A DNA stretch of 64,000 bases, from NCBI GenBank assembly GCA_016165875.1, contig JABBOT010000017.1, positions 2,000,186 through 2,064,185 of the forward strand. Reading direction: 5' to 3'. Positions 34,715 through 46,032 of this stretch are shown here, in pieces. Every line of letters begins with the position of its first letter. Position 1 is the first letter of the stretch. The notes beneath the pieces were generated by a model that was not told the DNA's origin, did not search any database, and saw only the letters and a list, made by a program, of their open reading frames with translations. The DNA comes from Acanthopleura granulata. Taxonomy: Eukaryota; Mollusca; Polyplacophora; Chitonida; Chitonidae. Made by a program: the position numbers and the translations under genes.

Positions 34715-34950
34715 TGCTTGGGGTTTTGCGTCGCACTTAACAATTTTTAGTCATATGACAATGTATACATACTCTGTCTTCTTGTGGCACGGCGAGTCCC
34801 TGTAGTAGAGCAGCAAGGGCAGTGTGATAGCTGGCCAATAGTCACAAGTACCCAGCGAAATCCGGCCTGTCGTCAGTTCAACAAGATTATTACTGAAAAT
34901 GCAATAACTTTTAAACGCCATATATCCAAAACAGCTACATGAATTGCTGT
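34715..34950 (-). mobile_element. SINE-2-type copy, tail and part of body
   Basis: Tail 'gcttggggttttgcgtcgca' and 'acaatttttagtcatatgac', then 'gtcttcttgtggcacggcg', which matches the SINE-2 tail at 25747-25765. The body to the right is too diverged to place its head. Confidence 0.55.
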
Positions 34951-35069
34951 CTGACATGCGTTCAGTTTGTCATGAACTAGACATGCCTTGAAGGTCCATG
35001 TGATTATTTCGTAAATGTGATGACACAGCAGTTAAGTGCATGTGCACCAGTAACGTCTGTCAATTGCAA

Positions 35070-35312
35070 TAGGGACCGAAAGGGTGAGCGTGCTAGTGCA
35101 GGTACCTCTCACCAATGCCATCGCTGTAAGTTCAAGCTTAGCTCACGTTACCTTCCTATCGGGCACTCCATGGGGTGGTGTGCCCGCAGAGTGATCTTGG
35201 GTTTGCGCCAAGCTGTGCCCACATTTCCTCCCATCATAATGCTGGCCGCCGTCATGTAAATGAATTATTCTTCAGTACGGCGTAAAACTACAATCATATA
35301 AGTAAATAAATT
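35070..35312 (+). mobile_element. SINE-1, full length
   Basis: Sense copy: diverged head, 'cctctcaccaatgccatcg', box B-like 'gtaagttcaagcttagc' near 35127, 'tttcctcccatcataatgct', 'ggccgccgtcatgtaaatg', and the AT-rich tail ending near 35310. Confidence 0.85.
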
Positions 35313-35314
35313 GC

Positions 35315-36271
35315 AATAAACACCGATCTATAGTTTTAATATCTAGGTCTCCTATTAGGAACCGGGTAAATTTACGCATTTTGTAAGAATATACATGAAC
35401 AGTGAGCGCAAAACCCTAAGCCTGTCTGAGGTAAATTGATAAGCGGCTGTGGTTCACCCGTGACGTGTGACAACTTTCCAAGTATCATACTGTCACCTAA
35501 TCGTTAGCTATTGCATAGCATCAACTTGAGAAGAACATACTAGTCAACCATTGGTCATAATTATCCTTCTGTGGCAGTAAGGTTTGTTATTGACGTCCCT
35601 TGTCATTGTTTGATGTCAGTGTCCTCCTCGAGAAGCATAATACAAGGAATCCACGGATAAAATTGTTAGATAACAAAGACCACAAGTCACAAACAATCTG
35701 AAAACAATCGAGTGAAAATGATTTTAATCCAACCGTTACAATAATATTTCCAAAAAACAAGCGATTATTAATAACAATGAACCAATGGGAAACTCGCGAA
35801 ACCCCGCTTTTAACAAAATAGGTCCAAAACCGTTTGCTGCTTTGTTCTTTCTTGGATTACGTCACACTTGTGGGTGAATGGGCTCAGAAAGCTCAGGTGG
35901 TAAACAAACACTGTAACCTCACGGCAGAAAGCAATGCGTGTGGACCCTTCTGTGTAGCCCGTCCGAGCCTCCAATTCGTCTATTTCCAAGAGGAGAAAGT
36001 ATTTAAGACCGAAAAAAGAAACTGTTCACGTTTTGAGCACTTTTGTCAGTAAAAGCATTCGTAAATAATGTGACAGCCTTACCCCAGACAGCATGAGACG
36101 CTCGAGTCACAGCGTGATTATTATAATTACTATCAACAAGCGATTTTCTCCTAAAATAAAACATCAGTTTCTCCAAATGAATATATATTAACGGAAATCT
36201 TTTTGTTTAGTCGCAAATATGATAACGTTGAATAAAATCACGATATACACTTTTTCTGAGAGAGCAAAGTC
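35315..36271 (-). other. Probable 3' UTR and downstream region of the PLC-X gene
   Basis: Lies just beyond the stop codon of the minus-strand PLC-X gene. No AATAAA was found on that strand; an ATTAAA is present about 545 nt downstream (35723-35728). The 72-codon plus-strand frame at 35834-36052 overlaps and is taken as chance. Confidence 0.4.
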
Positions 36272-36454
36272 TTATTGTTTTCCAAAGTGTTTGATATTTA
36301 GCAGGTTCAGCTCGTCGGCTACATGTGTGATGAGCGGCATGTTTTCTCCACCCGTGTTCGCTACGTCATCTACCGTAATGAAATTCACTGTTTGTCCGTA
36401 CTTCTGCCGTTGATAAAAACATTCAAGCGCTGATTGTCGTGCATGTCTATTACA
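36272..36454 (-). CDS. PLC-X gene exon 7: last exon with stop codon
   Basis: 183 nt, phase 0, acceptor 'tattttctctttgcag', ending in TAA at 36272. It encodes 60 residues: 'CNRHARQSALECFYQRQKYG' followed by 'QTVNFITVDDV', which matches the final strand of PI-PLC X-like barrels (typically 'GKTVN-x-x-x-VD'), and a short tail 'LLNIKHFGKQ'. Junction to exon 6 gives 'KDMASL' then 'CNRHAR', in phase. Confidence 0.88.
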   Translation of the reverse strand, partial: CNRHARQSALECFYQRQKYGQTVNFITVDDVANTGGENMPLITHVADELNLLNIKHFGKQ

Positions 36455-36479
36455 CTGCAAAGAGAAAATATGCAATTAT

Positions 36480-36935
36480 TACTTTTTTCCTATGTTTGCG
36501 CTCTAAAAGTAGCACTACACATGTAGCTGTACTCAATGTAAAAATATAACAACCAAGGAATGTTTAGCAGCTAAAAGAGAATGTGAGGTGTCATTATTCT
36601 TCAGCTTGTTAAATATAATCCATGAAGTCCACCATACTGTCAAAAGATTTGACCGCGTTAAATTTGGAGGAAATGAATAAGAGAAGGTATTTTCAAGTAC
36701 AGATTTTCATCATCTTTTTCACTCACTACGGCTTCACTTTTGAGTGGTCTTTGATTTCTACACGATTATTCATGCAGCGTTGGTGGAAACACAAGTGGTC
36801 AAAAGCGATCGTTTAGATCTGCAGGCTACGGAGGCTTACTAGCGTCATGCAATTTCATTTGAATTTTTTGGTAGTTTTCTTTATATACTTTCTAGTTACG
36901 CGGCGTATCAAGTTGTTTATAGGTAAAGTTAATTA
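36480..36935. other. Intron 6 sequence, nothing recognised
   Basis: Unique AT-rich intron sequence between exon 7 and the AT-rich minisatellite; the 64-codon plus frame at 36622-36816 has no support. Confidence 0.5.
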
Positions 36936-36939
36936 ATTG

Positions 36940-37190
36940 TTTTACACAGAAAATTACTTTGTAGGGAAGAAATTTCTTTCTCACAGTAGTAGTTAAGTTT
37001 TTTCACCAGAAAATTATTTTTTTTACACGGGAAAACATCTTTCACGTGAAAATTTTTTTTTTCAGAGGAAACTATTTCATGGCATGAAAAATGAAAAAAA
37101 ATTTGCACCGGGCTGGAAGTATATTTCATGTAAAGAAATAATTTCCTCTGTAAAACAAATATAATTTCCTCTTAAAAAATGACAATAACA
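36940..37190. repeat. AT-rich minisatellite, left flank of LINE-A copy 3
   Basis: Degenerate tandem units around 'agaaaattatttttt', 'gtgaaaattttttttt', 'gaggaaactatttcatg' and 'aaataatttcctctgtaaaa'. The same type of units continues at 39812-39905, so the LINE inserted into the array. Confidence 0.65.
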
Positions 37191-37496
37191 AAAACACCCA
37201 TGCTTAAGGTCTGGAAAGGTGGGTGATAGGTTATTAATTTCAACACCTGATATAGTCAATAAAATAGCTGAAACAATATCTCAGAAATCTTCATCTGAGA
37301 ACTATTGTCCTGAATTTCAGCACAATAAAAGCCAGAAGGAGAAAATTATATTGCCTTTTCTGGTAAGAATTTAGAAGACTATAATCGTCTTTTTTCAATT
37401 GAAGAGCTTAAAACTTCCCAGGAAAAGGCACGCGATATTGCGTGCGGCCCAGATAATATATATTATAAGCTTCTGAACCATTTACCATCTGAGCCA

Positions 37497-38365
37497 TTGG
37501 AGACTCTCTTGGATTTACTTAGTGCTATTTGGATAACTGGTAATTTCCCACCATCCCGGAGGGGGGCGTGTATTATCCCGGTCCCTAAACTGGGCAAGGA
37601 TCGTGCTGATCCAAATAATTACCGTCCCATGACTCTTACCAGCTGCGTCTGTAAGCCTATGGAACGGATGATTAACAATAGACTTGCTTGGTTTCTTGAA
37701 ACCAACAAGCTTTTATCTAATATACAATGTGGCTTTCGTCAAAGTCGAGCTACTATATATCATCATCTTTTATTTATAATGAACATGTGGTTTCGATACC
37801 TCGAAAAGGGCTACGACACCTCATGGACATATAGTATTTTAAAAGACCTTTCAGATATGGGTTTTAAAAGTCGTTTACCATTATTTATATCTGAATTTTT
37901 ATCTGATCTTCAGTTTGAGGTACGGGTGGGGTCCACTCTATCTGACTCTCGTGAGCAGGAGATGGGTGTGCCCCAGGGCAGTATTCTTTCACCAACACTG
38001 TTCAACATTAAAATGAATAGCTTGGCTAAAACATTAACATCTGGCATTGAGAGTTCTTTATATCTAGACGATACCCTGATATGTTACCGTGCTAAAATAT
38101 GAATAACATCGAGCGGCAACTGCACTTTTGTCTCAATAAGATCGAGAAATTGGTAGTAGCTAATGGTTTTAGATCTTCTACCCCAAAATCCCTCGGTATT
38201 CATTTCTGTAATAAACGGAACCTTCATCAAGACCCTGAGTTCAAATTTTGCGGTGAACTAGTGAAAATTGTTGGGGAAAATAATTTTTTAGGGATGGTAT
38301 TCGATAGTAAGTTATCTTTTATACCTCATATAAAAACTCTGAAAGCTAAATGTGCATTAGCTTAG
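37497..38365 (+). pseudogene. LINE-A copy 3 reverse transcriptase
   Basis: Two adjoining frames. The first (201 codons) has 'IIPVPKLGKDRADPNNYRPM', 'IQCGFRQSRATI', 'MGVPQGSILSPTLFNIKMNS' and the active-site region 'SLYLDDTLICYRAK' with both Asp. A deletion near 37790 removes the segment that normally supplies the first palm Asp ('FFDLEKAYD' type), leaving 'RYLEKGYD'. The second frame (38099-38365) carries the thumb motif 'FLGMVFDSKLSFIPHIKTLK'. Loss of the first Asp and the frameshift make it inactive. Confidence 0.85.
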
Positions 38366-38585
38366 TGCATTTAGAACTTCACCAATAGAAAGTTTATACG
38401 TCAAGGTTAACGAGCCTTCCTTATATCACAGGCGTTTAAAACTGAGTCTTAAATACGGTACAAAGCTTAAAGCTCACCCAACAAACCCTGCCTAAGACTG
38501 TGTTTTTAATCCATTACATGTAGACAAATATAATAAATGCTCTAGCAAGATTCCTTCGTTTGGTCTTCGTGTTTGGGACCATATT

Positions 38586-39560
38586 GTGGAAGCTAACATC
38601 AAGCTGAGGGACATAACTCCGGTTTCTTTTCCGGAGTTTCCTCCCAAGCTTCTTCCACAAGCTAAATTAATATTTGATCTATGTGAACATAAGAAATCAG
38701 GTACAAATCCTCTTACAATTCAGCAAAGTTTGGCTGAAGTTAAGGCTAAGTATCCGGATTATAAATATACATACTGACGGGTCATAGAATGGGGACTGCG
38801 TCGGCGGCTGTCTTGGAACAGCGAGTCACCTCTCTTCGTCTTCCATCCTCATCTTCAATATTCTCTGCCAATGCAAGAGCTATACTCCTGGCCTTATCAT
38901 ATGTTTCATCTGGGTATGCCCAGAAAGCTGTGATATGCAGTGACTCGCTTTCTGGCCTTTTTGGCAATTGGGGATAATAAATTTAACAATCCTTGATCCT
39001 TGAAATATTAGCCATACATAGAAAACAAACTAAAAAAGGTAAAGATATTATATTATTTTGGGTACCAAGTCACACTGGTATCCATGGAAACACAGTCGCA
39101 GAGACGGAGGCGAAAGTTGCCCTCAATAAACCCGTATCTAAGATTCAAATTCCTTATACTGATTTTAAGTCTGATATACTTAAATATATTCGTCGCCTTT
39201 GGCCGGACGAATGGGACCTGTAGGTCCATAACAAACTGCATGCCATTCACCCTGTCATTGGCTATAATTCTTACTCTTTTGGTATATCTCGTAGAGACCA
39301 AGTAGTTTTAACAAGATGCCGTGTTGGACATTCTGGTCTAACACACAATTTTATTCTGGATGGGAACAGTGCTCCCGATTGTGTTGGATGTGATGCACAA
39401 TAAGGCATCAGACACATTTTTGTTGACTGTGTAGACTTTGTTCATATTCGGCAACGATTGTACACAGTCAACTCTGTATTTGACTTATTTAATAGCGTCG
39501 CTGGCGATGCTGTTATTGATTACTTAAAATATATAGGATTATATCATAAGATATAATTCT
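38586..39560 (+). pseudogene. LINE-A copy 3 RNase H and C-terminal zinc motif
   Basis: Shifting frames give 'PDYKYTY' then a stop in the 'YTDGS' motif, 'FSANARAILLAL', 'SSGYAQKAVICSDSLSG', and 'LFWVPSHTGIHGN', all RNase H landmarks. After 'LWPDEWDL' a Cys/His segment follows near 39380-39550: 'DCVGCDAQ', 'GIRHIFVDCVDF', then 'DYLKYIGLYHKI' at the C-terminus. The same terminus is seen in copy 5. Confidence 0.8.
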
Positions 39561-39811
39561 TTTTGCATTATACATACATGTTTCTAGTTTACATATACAT
39601 ATTAGAATTTTCAAAATTATTGTGGTTTTCATCGAGGTTTAGTTTTACTTGATTTTAATCACATCTGTCTATTTCATTTGTTTTGCATGTTTACATTTTC
39701 TTCTTGAAAACCATATACCCATTTGTGGTTTTGTGTGTTCCCGCCAGGATATGGCTGAAAAATTGCCCATGTGGCGTAAATCCATAATCATTCATTGATT
39801 TATTCATTCTA

Positions 39812-39905
39812 TGTAAATAAATAATTTTCTCGTCAAAATGATTTCCTATGTAAAAAAATTTGCTAATATTTTTCTCGCCAAAAAGTCATTTTCTGTGCAA
39901 ATCGA
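39812..39905. repeat. AT-rich minisatellite, right flank of LINE-A copy 3
   Basis: Units such as 'aaataattttctcgtcaaaa', 'gatttcctatgtaaaa' and 'tttttctcgccaaaaagtc' resemble those at 36940-37190. Confidence 0.6.
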
Positions 39906-40274
39906 TCAACCATAGAGATAAACAGCTTGATAAGCCGCCTTAATAACGAGTACATATAGAAAACTGCCAAAACTGCCTTTTTGTTATCCACACACCACGA
40001 ACAGAGAGATCTCGGCAATTCACAAATGCCGATTGATTCAACCTTGTTGAATCAATCAATCATTTTCTGCTACCCTTCTGAAGACAACAGGGACCACTCT
40101 AAGAAAACTTCGTAGGTCATATTTCTGGTCACGTTTTTCGCACAAAATGTTGCCCAGGATATATTTCCACAACCCAGGGTCATTTCTGACAACAGTTCAG
40201 GGAAACAGATTTAAATGTATGGAAGTCAACTGCTGTTCAACAGCGCCACAGACCACAAGAGCGGAGATACGCAC

Positions 40275-40430
40275 CAAAGAAGCCATATCCTTGACACACA
40301 GTCCGTAGCTTGCGAAGATGGAGGCAAGGACGAAGTCAGAGGTTGTGTCACAGCGCTGTCGTGTTTCGCCCGTTATTCCTTTGCAACTTGTTGATACGGG
40401 GCGCGTCATCCAGGTGTCTTTGTAATAATG
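40275..40430 (-). CDS. PLC-X gene exon 6: C-terminal half of X barrel
   Basis: 156 nt, phase 0 to phase 0. Acceptor 'gtttaactattttcag', donor TCTTTG then GTGCGT. It encodes 52 residues including 'YYKDTWMTRPVSTSC', 'RCDTTSDFV' and 'FASYGLCVKDMASL', the latter typical of the end of these domains ('YGLCxxDMA'). The raw frame runs through the donor to a stop at 40197, but the homologous continuation is in exon 7, so that tail is intron. Confidence 0.88.
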
Positions 40431-40999
40431 CTGAAAATAGTTAAACGTAATTGTAATATGTCCGTAAGTTAACAGAAAGACGCCAACAATAATCGTAGTA
40501 AGGAAATAACCCATTTAACAGTACCATGATCTAAAATATAAAGCCTGCTTATGAAGAGTCAGTTAAAAAGCCTAAGAGAACTCAAGCGATCCGGTGAAGT
40601 GATTATTTGTTGGTTTTTTTTGACTGTACTGCAACGCCGCCGTCAACAATATGTATACGACGGCGATTGGATCAATGGGTAAAAAAACGGATTAAATCAC
40701 TGACATTTGGCAAGTTATTCTTGAGGTTGCCCATGAGTTACCTACGGACTTCAAGCTCCGTCGATGATTTCGTGGCCACAAACAAGAGGCTACAAACCAA
40801 TGTGGATATTTCCTTGTCCACTCGGTATTGATGGGTTTAAGCATTGTACAGGAAATTCTTCTGTGTTGAACATTCCATCCGAATGTACATGTACAAAATT
40901 GTGCAACTCGTCATTGGAGGGGGGGGGGGCATGATTAATTGAATGAAAATCAAAAAATAGATCACTTAATTTCTTGTCCTTTCTTAGAAGGAAATTTGG

Positions 41000-41252
41000 G
41001 ACCCCCGTGGCAGAGAGGATTTGTGCGATAGTGAAGCGTGAAGACCCATGTGTCTCTCATCAATATGATAGCTGTGAGTTCAAGCCCCGCTCACGGGAAG
41101 AGCTGTTAGCAGCCTGTGGATGGTTGGGGGGTTTCCCCGGGTTCTGCCTGGTTTCCTCTCCCGTTGCATAATGCTGGCCACCGTCGAATTAGTGAACTAT
41201 TCTTGGGTATGGCGCAAACACCAATCAGATAAATAAATAAATGGAAATTGCT
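41000..41252 (+). mobile_element. SINE-1, full length
   Basis: Sense copy in intron 5 of the PLC-X gene: head 'ccgtggcagagaggatttg', box B-like 'gtgagttcaagccccg' near 41075, 'agcagcctgtggatggttgg', 'taatgctggccaccgtcg', 'caccaatcagataaataaat' tail. Confidence 0.9.
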
Positions 41253-41621
41253 TGTCCTCACTGGTTCACTCGGCTAAAGACTCTCCTCATATAGAAGAGC
41301 AGCGACCACACTGACAGTTGGCAAATGATTAAGAGAAACGGTTGAAGTACAGCCTTTCGTCTGTTTTATTCTATTAGTGTTTTGTTTTAACTGTTCATGC
41401 ATATGCATAAATTGTGGCAGTTTACATGTCCCTATAACACCATGGCTTAAACAGAATTAGATATTAAAAATGCAGGGTGTATGCAGCAAAGAAGAGTAAC
41501 TTACGAAGAATCAAATCACATTTAATGAAAGGTAACATAAAAAATTCAAAGGACAGCGTCAGGTCTCAAGCTCGAACTGGACTTTCGCTGGATCAGCTGT
41601 GGATTTGAATAGGTACGAGGA

Positions 41622-41842
41622 CCTCCGTGTCCCAGAAGCCTTTCACCTGAAACGTCTGAGTTCATCTCATGCTGGCTTCTTCCCAGGTTGTGAGATCTGC
41701 CAGCAACCTGCGGATGGTTGTGGTTTTCCCGCTGGCCCTGTTCGGTTTCCCCTCGCCATATGCCTGTAATATTGACCGTTTTTGTATAAGTGAAATATGC
41801 TTACGTGCGGCATAAAACAATTTAAGCCAAATAAATAAATCA
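41622..41842 (+). mobile_element. SINE-1, full length
   Basis: Sense copy in intron 5: head 'acctccgtgtcccagaagcc', box B region 'tctgagttcatctcatgct', 'gccagcaacctgcggatgg', diverged core, 'taagtgaaatatgcttacg' and 'caaataaataaat' tail. Confidence 0.88.
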
Positions 41843-41984
41843 GAACGTTGGTCAGGTATCTGGAGATGAAATCTGGTTCCGGCCGCCGGTAAACCGGACA
41901 AGCCGTCATACATATCGAAATTCTTAGGCACGGCCCTACACGCCAATTAAACAGACAGGCATGCAGAAGGGAAATCTCACTCAC

Positions 41985-42284
41985 CGCAGGAGACACCCAT
42001 GGGTGTCTTTTTCTACATGCGAAGTCACATAGACGCGACTGTATGAAAACAAAAACTCTTTTGTTTCTGTAAATGGCATCCCGCAAGGTTGGCCACTGGC
42101 CGGTTTTCATTTGGTCGTCGTTGAGACCCGGTCGGCCATCAGCACCGGAAAATGCCTGCGTTAGCTCACGAATGAGGTGTTCCCCTTTATCCTCGGCTGC
42201 TTTGTCAAAATCGTGGAAGCGCATTGCGATGACAGTGTTGTGGTTCTCTAAACGGGCAAGAAATGAAGCCATCTGATCCAAAGC
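41985..42284 (-). CDS. PLC-X gene exon 5: X domain, mid-barrel
   Basis: 300 nt, phase 0 to phase 0. Acceptor 'atccgtgtttcag', donor CCTGCG then GTGAGT. It encodes 100 residues: 'ALDQMASFLARLENHNTVIA' forms the helix and strand after the second His, then 'MRFHDFD', and 'TGQWPTLRDAIYRNKRVFVF' is a hallmark of X-domain proteins (W-P-T-L ... N-K-R-V-F-V-F). A longer open frame runs past the donor into an antisense SINE in intron 5, so the frame length overstates the exon. Confidence 0.92.
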
Positions 42285-42389
42285 CTGAAACACGGATTAT
42301 AACCATATTACAATCTTAGACTTCTTAGTTATCACGAAAGGTTTCGTATATGGCACATCTTGATTTTGTCACTGTAAACAAACCAGAGC

Positions 42390-42555
42390 AGCGACGACTA
42401 CTGAAGCCGGATGAGGACATCTCGTTCCGCGCCTCGCGTGTCGAGATCCGCGACACGAGAGCGGAGCAAGTCACGCGCGAATGATACCGTCTTCGTGTTG
42501 CGGGTCTCGACCCGCGGGATGAAAGGACTAGGCACCTTCCTCGTGTCGTATCTAT
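42390..42555 (+). repeat. GC-rich palindromic repeat, copy 1
   Basis: About 165 bp in intron 4, strongly GC-rich against AT-rich surroundings. It contains 'cgacacgagagcggagcaag', 'gcgcgaatgataccgtcttc' and 'ggtctcgacccgcggg', with internal complementary pieces (CTCGTGTCG and CGACACGAG types). It matches the reverse complement of 49690-49870. Confidence 0.8.
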
Positions 42556-42564
42556 CAAAGCTTA

Positions 42565-43670
42565 TGTCACTTAGAGCTGCGTGTTAGGTGATTAATATGT
42601 CATCTGGAGCCCTTTCCGTTGACAGAAACTGACGTGTTTTTCTGAGACTTACTAAAATGTCATCCATGCTTTTGGATTTTGAAATAATAGTTATTCACAT
42701 TAAAGTAAAACACAGCTCATGAATGAGACACTGTTCATTAAAAAGATACAATTCTCTTTTGATTGCAAAAACCTGTTTGAATTTATGTGCATTCGTTGCT
42801 GAATTATCTTCGTCTGAAATGTGAAGTATTGTGCTGCCGACTGGGGATGTGGAGGCGCCAATGCGTTTAATCTTATGAGAAATTGACACATCGGAGAGCT
42901 AGGGGATACCAGCTGTTTATAGGCTGTGACGTTAATCTGTTGACTGTAAATGTAACGTGCAAAAACACATTAACAGGGAGTAGGCCTCTCGATCATTTCA
43001 TGCTATAAATTTACATATATACTTAAGTCTCAAGCACAACCCTAGTGATAACAATGTTCTGCACCTGGAACAATTAGGTCACAGCTCGCACATAATGGCT
43101 GCGTTTCATGTTAGGCGACGGTGCACGGCTAAATGTCAAGTTCCACTGTCGTAGTAGCTGTTAGAAAAATTACTTTACCGAAATAAACATAATACTATCC
43201 AACCTTTTTGACAAACTTTAAACATGCGCTGTCTTCCCTTTTAAGTGAAAGGAGGAGGTATGAAAAGGCGAGAAATTTGCCCCTTGTGGGTAGGATAAAT
43301 TGATCATGATTTTTTTCCGTACATTACTCATTCTTTAATTTCGACATATATAATACATGAGTGTATAGGATTTTGCAAAATAGTAAAAATTTTGGATAAG
43401 AGAAAATGTTACAGTCAACTGAAAATGCCAAATTGTTCAACTTGGCCAATTTCATGCAGTTAACAGTCTATTCAAACTCCGATTTAAGCATGAAAGAAGT
43501 GGAGCCCCAGAACAAAACTTCCCGAGGAATGGTATTTCATTGAGGTTGATCTCTACACCAAATATCTTTTTTGACTTCCACTTCCTTCACGGTTAAAACA
43601 ATAACTTTGTCTTTTGAGATGCACCCACTATCTTTCACATTGGTGTGTATCGAATATATGTCTTAGTAAT
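42565..43670. other. Intron 4 sequence, nothing recognised
   Basis: AT-rich unique intron sequence; no exon, SINE or LINE piece seen. Confidence 0.5.
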
Positions 43671-43674
43671 CATA

Positions 43675-43745
43675 CGTTGAGTTTAGTGTAGAGGTTACCA
43701 AATTATGTCATGGACTCGGGGATCCTGGGTTCGAATCTGTCTTGT
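43675..43745 (+). mobile_element. tRNA-like SINE head (other family)
   Basis: A box A-like 'TTTAGTGTAGAGGTTACC' and, 37 bp on, a near-perfect box B 'TGGGTTCGAATCTGT'. There is no acceptor-stem pairing, so it is not a tRNA gene. The body after the head was not recognised. Confidence 0.5.
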
Positions 43746-43929
43746 CATTGCCATGTTTTTGCTTTAAATACGCAATTCTGTAATAATATATTATAATAAA
43801 ACATTTTGACAACTAAACAGGTAACGAAAATAATAAACGATCCACAGGTACCTCTTCAACGGTATGAGCATGACATGCTACAAAGACATATTTTCATTTT
43901 TGAATGAATGATTGAATGAATGAATATAT

Positions 43930-44755
43930 TTAAGAGCATCAGGTTTAAAATCATTATATGGGGTTTTAACATTGGACAAAGGCTTATATTAGGCAGCTTT
44001 CGCCATCCTGTCCACTACTGTGTTTCCATGGACACCAGTATGACTTGGTATCCAACAGAATATAATATCTTTACCTCTTTTAAACAGTTTTCTGTGTATG
44101 GCTAATATTTAAAAAATTAATGGCTTTTTAAATTTATTATTCTCAATTGCCAAAAGGCAGGATAACGAGTCACTGCATATCACAGCTTTCTGGGCATAAC
44201 CAGATGAAACATGACAAGGCCAGACGTATAGCTCTGGCCTCGGCAGAAAAGATTGAAGATGAAGAGAAGTGACTCGCTGTTCCAAGACAGCCGCAGCCGC
44301 AACCCTGTTTTCATCCTTTGACCCGTCAGTATATATATATTTACAATCCGATTAATTAACCTTAATTTCAGAAAAACTTTGCTGAATTATTAGAGGATTC
44401 GTATTATCTTTCTTATATTTACGTAGATCAAATTATAATTTTCCGTGGTGGAAGAAGCAAGGGCGGAGACTCCGGGAAAAGAAACCGGAGTTATGTCCTC
44501 CAGCTTGATGTTAGCTTTCACAATATGGTTCCGAACACGAAGACCAAACGAGGGAATCTTGCTGGGGCTTTATTATATTTATCTACGTATAATGGATTAA
44601 AAACACAGTTACAGACAGGGTTTGTTGGCTAAGCTTTAAACTTTGTATCGTATTGAAGGCTCAGTTTTATAGGCCTGTGATATAAGGAAGGCTCGTTAGC
44701 TTCGACGTATAAACTCTTTATTTGTGAAGTTCTAAATACAACAAGGCTGAGCCTC
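43930..44755 (-). pseudogene. LINE-A copy 4 connection and RNase H
   Basis: Below 44755 'SLYVEANEPSLYH' and a proline-rich segment are followed by RNase H landmarks at about 44340-44140: the 'TDGS' region, 'FSAEARAIRLAL', and 'SGYAQKAVICSDSL', then 'SVGYQVILVSMETQ'-like frames near 44040. The domain is cut before its C-terminal Cys/His motif. Confidence 0.7.
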
Positions 44756-44759
44756 AAAC

Positions 44760-45850
44760 ATTGGTGATGGACCGCATCCAACACTTCAGGAAATCACTTC
44801 CTAGCGGAACTGTAAATGATGGATCCATAGTCAAATTTAAGCCTCACCGGCGAACGATATATACTAAGGAAAACACCCCAATTGGTGCTAAACACGACCT
44901 TAATTATACCGATAGCCTTTGTACATTTAGCTTTCAGGGCTTTTATATGAAAAATAACTTCCTATCAAATACCATCCCTAAAAATTTATTTTCCCAACAA
45001 TTTTCACTGGTTCACCACAAAATTTACGGTCAAAGTCTAGATGAAGGTTCCGTTTATTACAGAAATGCATACCGAGGGTTTTAGATGTAGAAAATCAGAA
45101 ACCATTGGCAACGTCCCATTTCTCGATCTTAATGAGACAAAGCTGCAGTTGCCGCTCGATGTTATTCATATTTTTAGCACGGTAACATATGAGGAAATCA
45201 TTTATATATCAATGAACCTCAATGCCAGATGTTAGTGTTTTAGCCAAGCTATTCATTTTTATGTTGAACAGTGTTGGTGAAAGAATACTGCCCTGGGGCA
45301 CACCCATCTCCTGCTCATGAAAGTCAGAAAGAATGGACCCCACCCGTACCTAAAACTCACGATCAGATAAAAATTCAGATATAAATAGAGGTAAGCGACT
45401 TTTTAAACCAATATCACAAAGGTCTTTTAAAATACTATATTTCCAAGTGGGGTCGTAGGCCTTTCCGAGGTAGAAAAATAGCGACACCACATGTTCATTA
45501 TAAATAAAATCATCACGAATAAAAGTTTCAAATCGAACACGGTGGTCTAAAGTAGATCGACACTGACGAAAGTCATATTGTATATTAGATAAAAGCTTGT
45601 TGGTTTCAAGAAACCAAACAAGTCTACTGTTAATCATCAGTTCCATAGAATTACAGACGCAGCTGGTAAGAGCTAAGGCACGGTAATTATTTGGATCAGT
45701 ATGATCCTTTCTCGGTTCAGGGACCGGGATAATACATGCCTCCCTTAATGATGGCGGGAAATTACCATTTATCCAAATATCATTAATTGAGCCCAAGAGA
45801 GTCTCCAATGGCTGAGATGGTAAATGGTTCAGAAGTTTATAACATATGTT
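44760..45850 (-). pseudogene. LINE-A copy 4 reverse transcriptase
   Basis: An open stretch 45808-45350 has 'ACIIPVPEPRKDHTDPNNYR', 'RLVWFLETNKLLSNIQYDFR', 'VRFETFIRDDFIYNEH' and 'VVSLFFYLGKAYDPTW', in which the first catalytic Asp is changed to Tyr. Below 45350 'MGVPQGSILSPTLFNIKMNS' and then 'YINDFLICYRAKNM', where the usual Y-V-D-D has become Y-I-N-D. Two catalytic Asp positions are thus lost. The thumb and connection read on to 'VLDAVHHQC' near 44755. Confidence 0.82.
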
Positions 45851-46032
45851 ACCCCGCCGTATCGTGTGCCTTTAACTGGGAAGTTTTAAGCTCTTCAATT
45901 GAAAAATGACGATTATAGTGGTTCAAATTCTTGGACGAAAAAGACAATTTAACTTTCTCCTTCCGGTTTTCAATATGCAGAAATTCAAGGGAAACTATCA
46001 CCGTCCTGTAAATTCTGAAGCATGTTCCAGGC

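Larger units (their letters stand above)
37190..39810 (+). mobile_element. LINE-A copy 3, 5'-truncated, 3' end intact
   Basis: Begins in the linker before the reverse transcriptase ('ttaatttcaacacctgatat', compare 32370) and runs through RT, RNase H and the 3' UTR to 'gttcccgccaggatatggct' and ATTC-rich sequence ending near 39808. It lies in intron 6 of the PLC-X gene, opposite to the gene. Frameshifts at about 38098 and 38365, among others, disable it, but it has the longest RT frame of any LINE-A copy here. Confidence 0.9.

Noticed and set aside
40197..40274. C-terminal extension of PLC-X exon 6 to a stop at 40197
   Set aside because: A donor GTGCGT at 40274 and a homologous last exon at 36272-36454 in the right phase show that this tail is intron.
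41667..41984. Extension of the PLC-X exon 5 frame to 41667
   Set aside because: It passes a good GTGAGT donor and then reads an antisense SINE-1 copy.
43675..43745. tRNA gene
   Set aside because: Boxes A and B are present but no acceptor stem or anticodon arm can be folded; it fits a SINE head.
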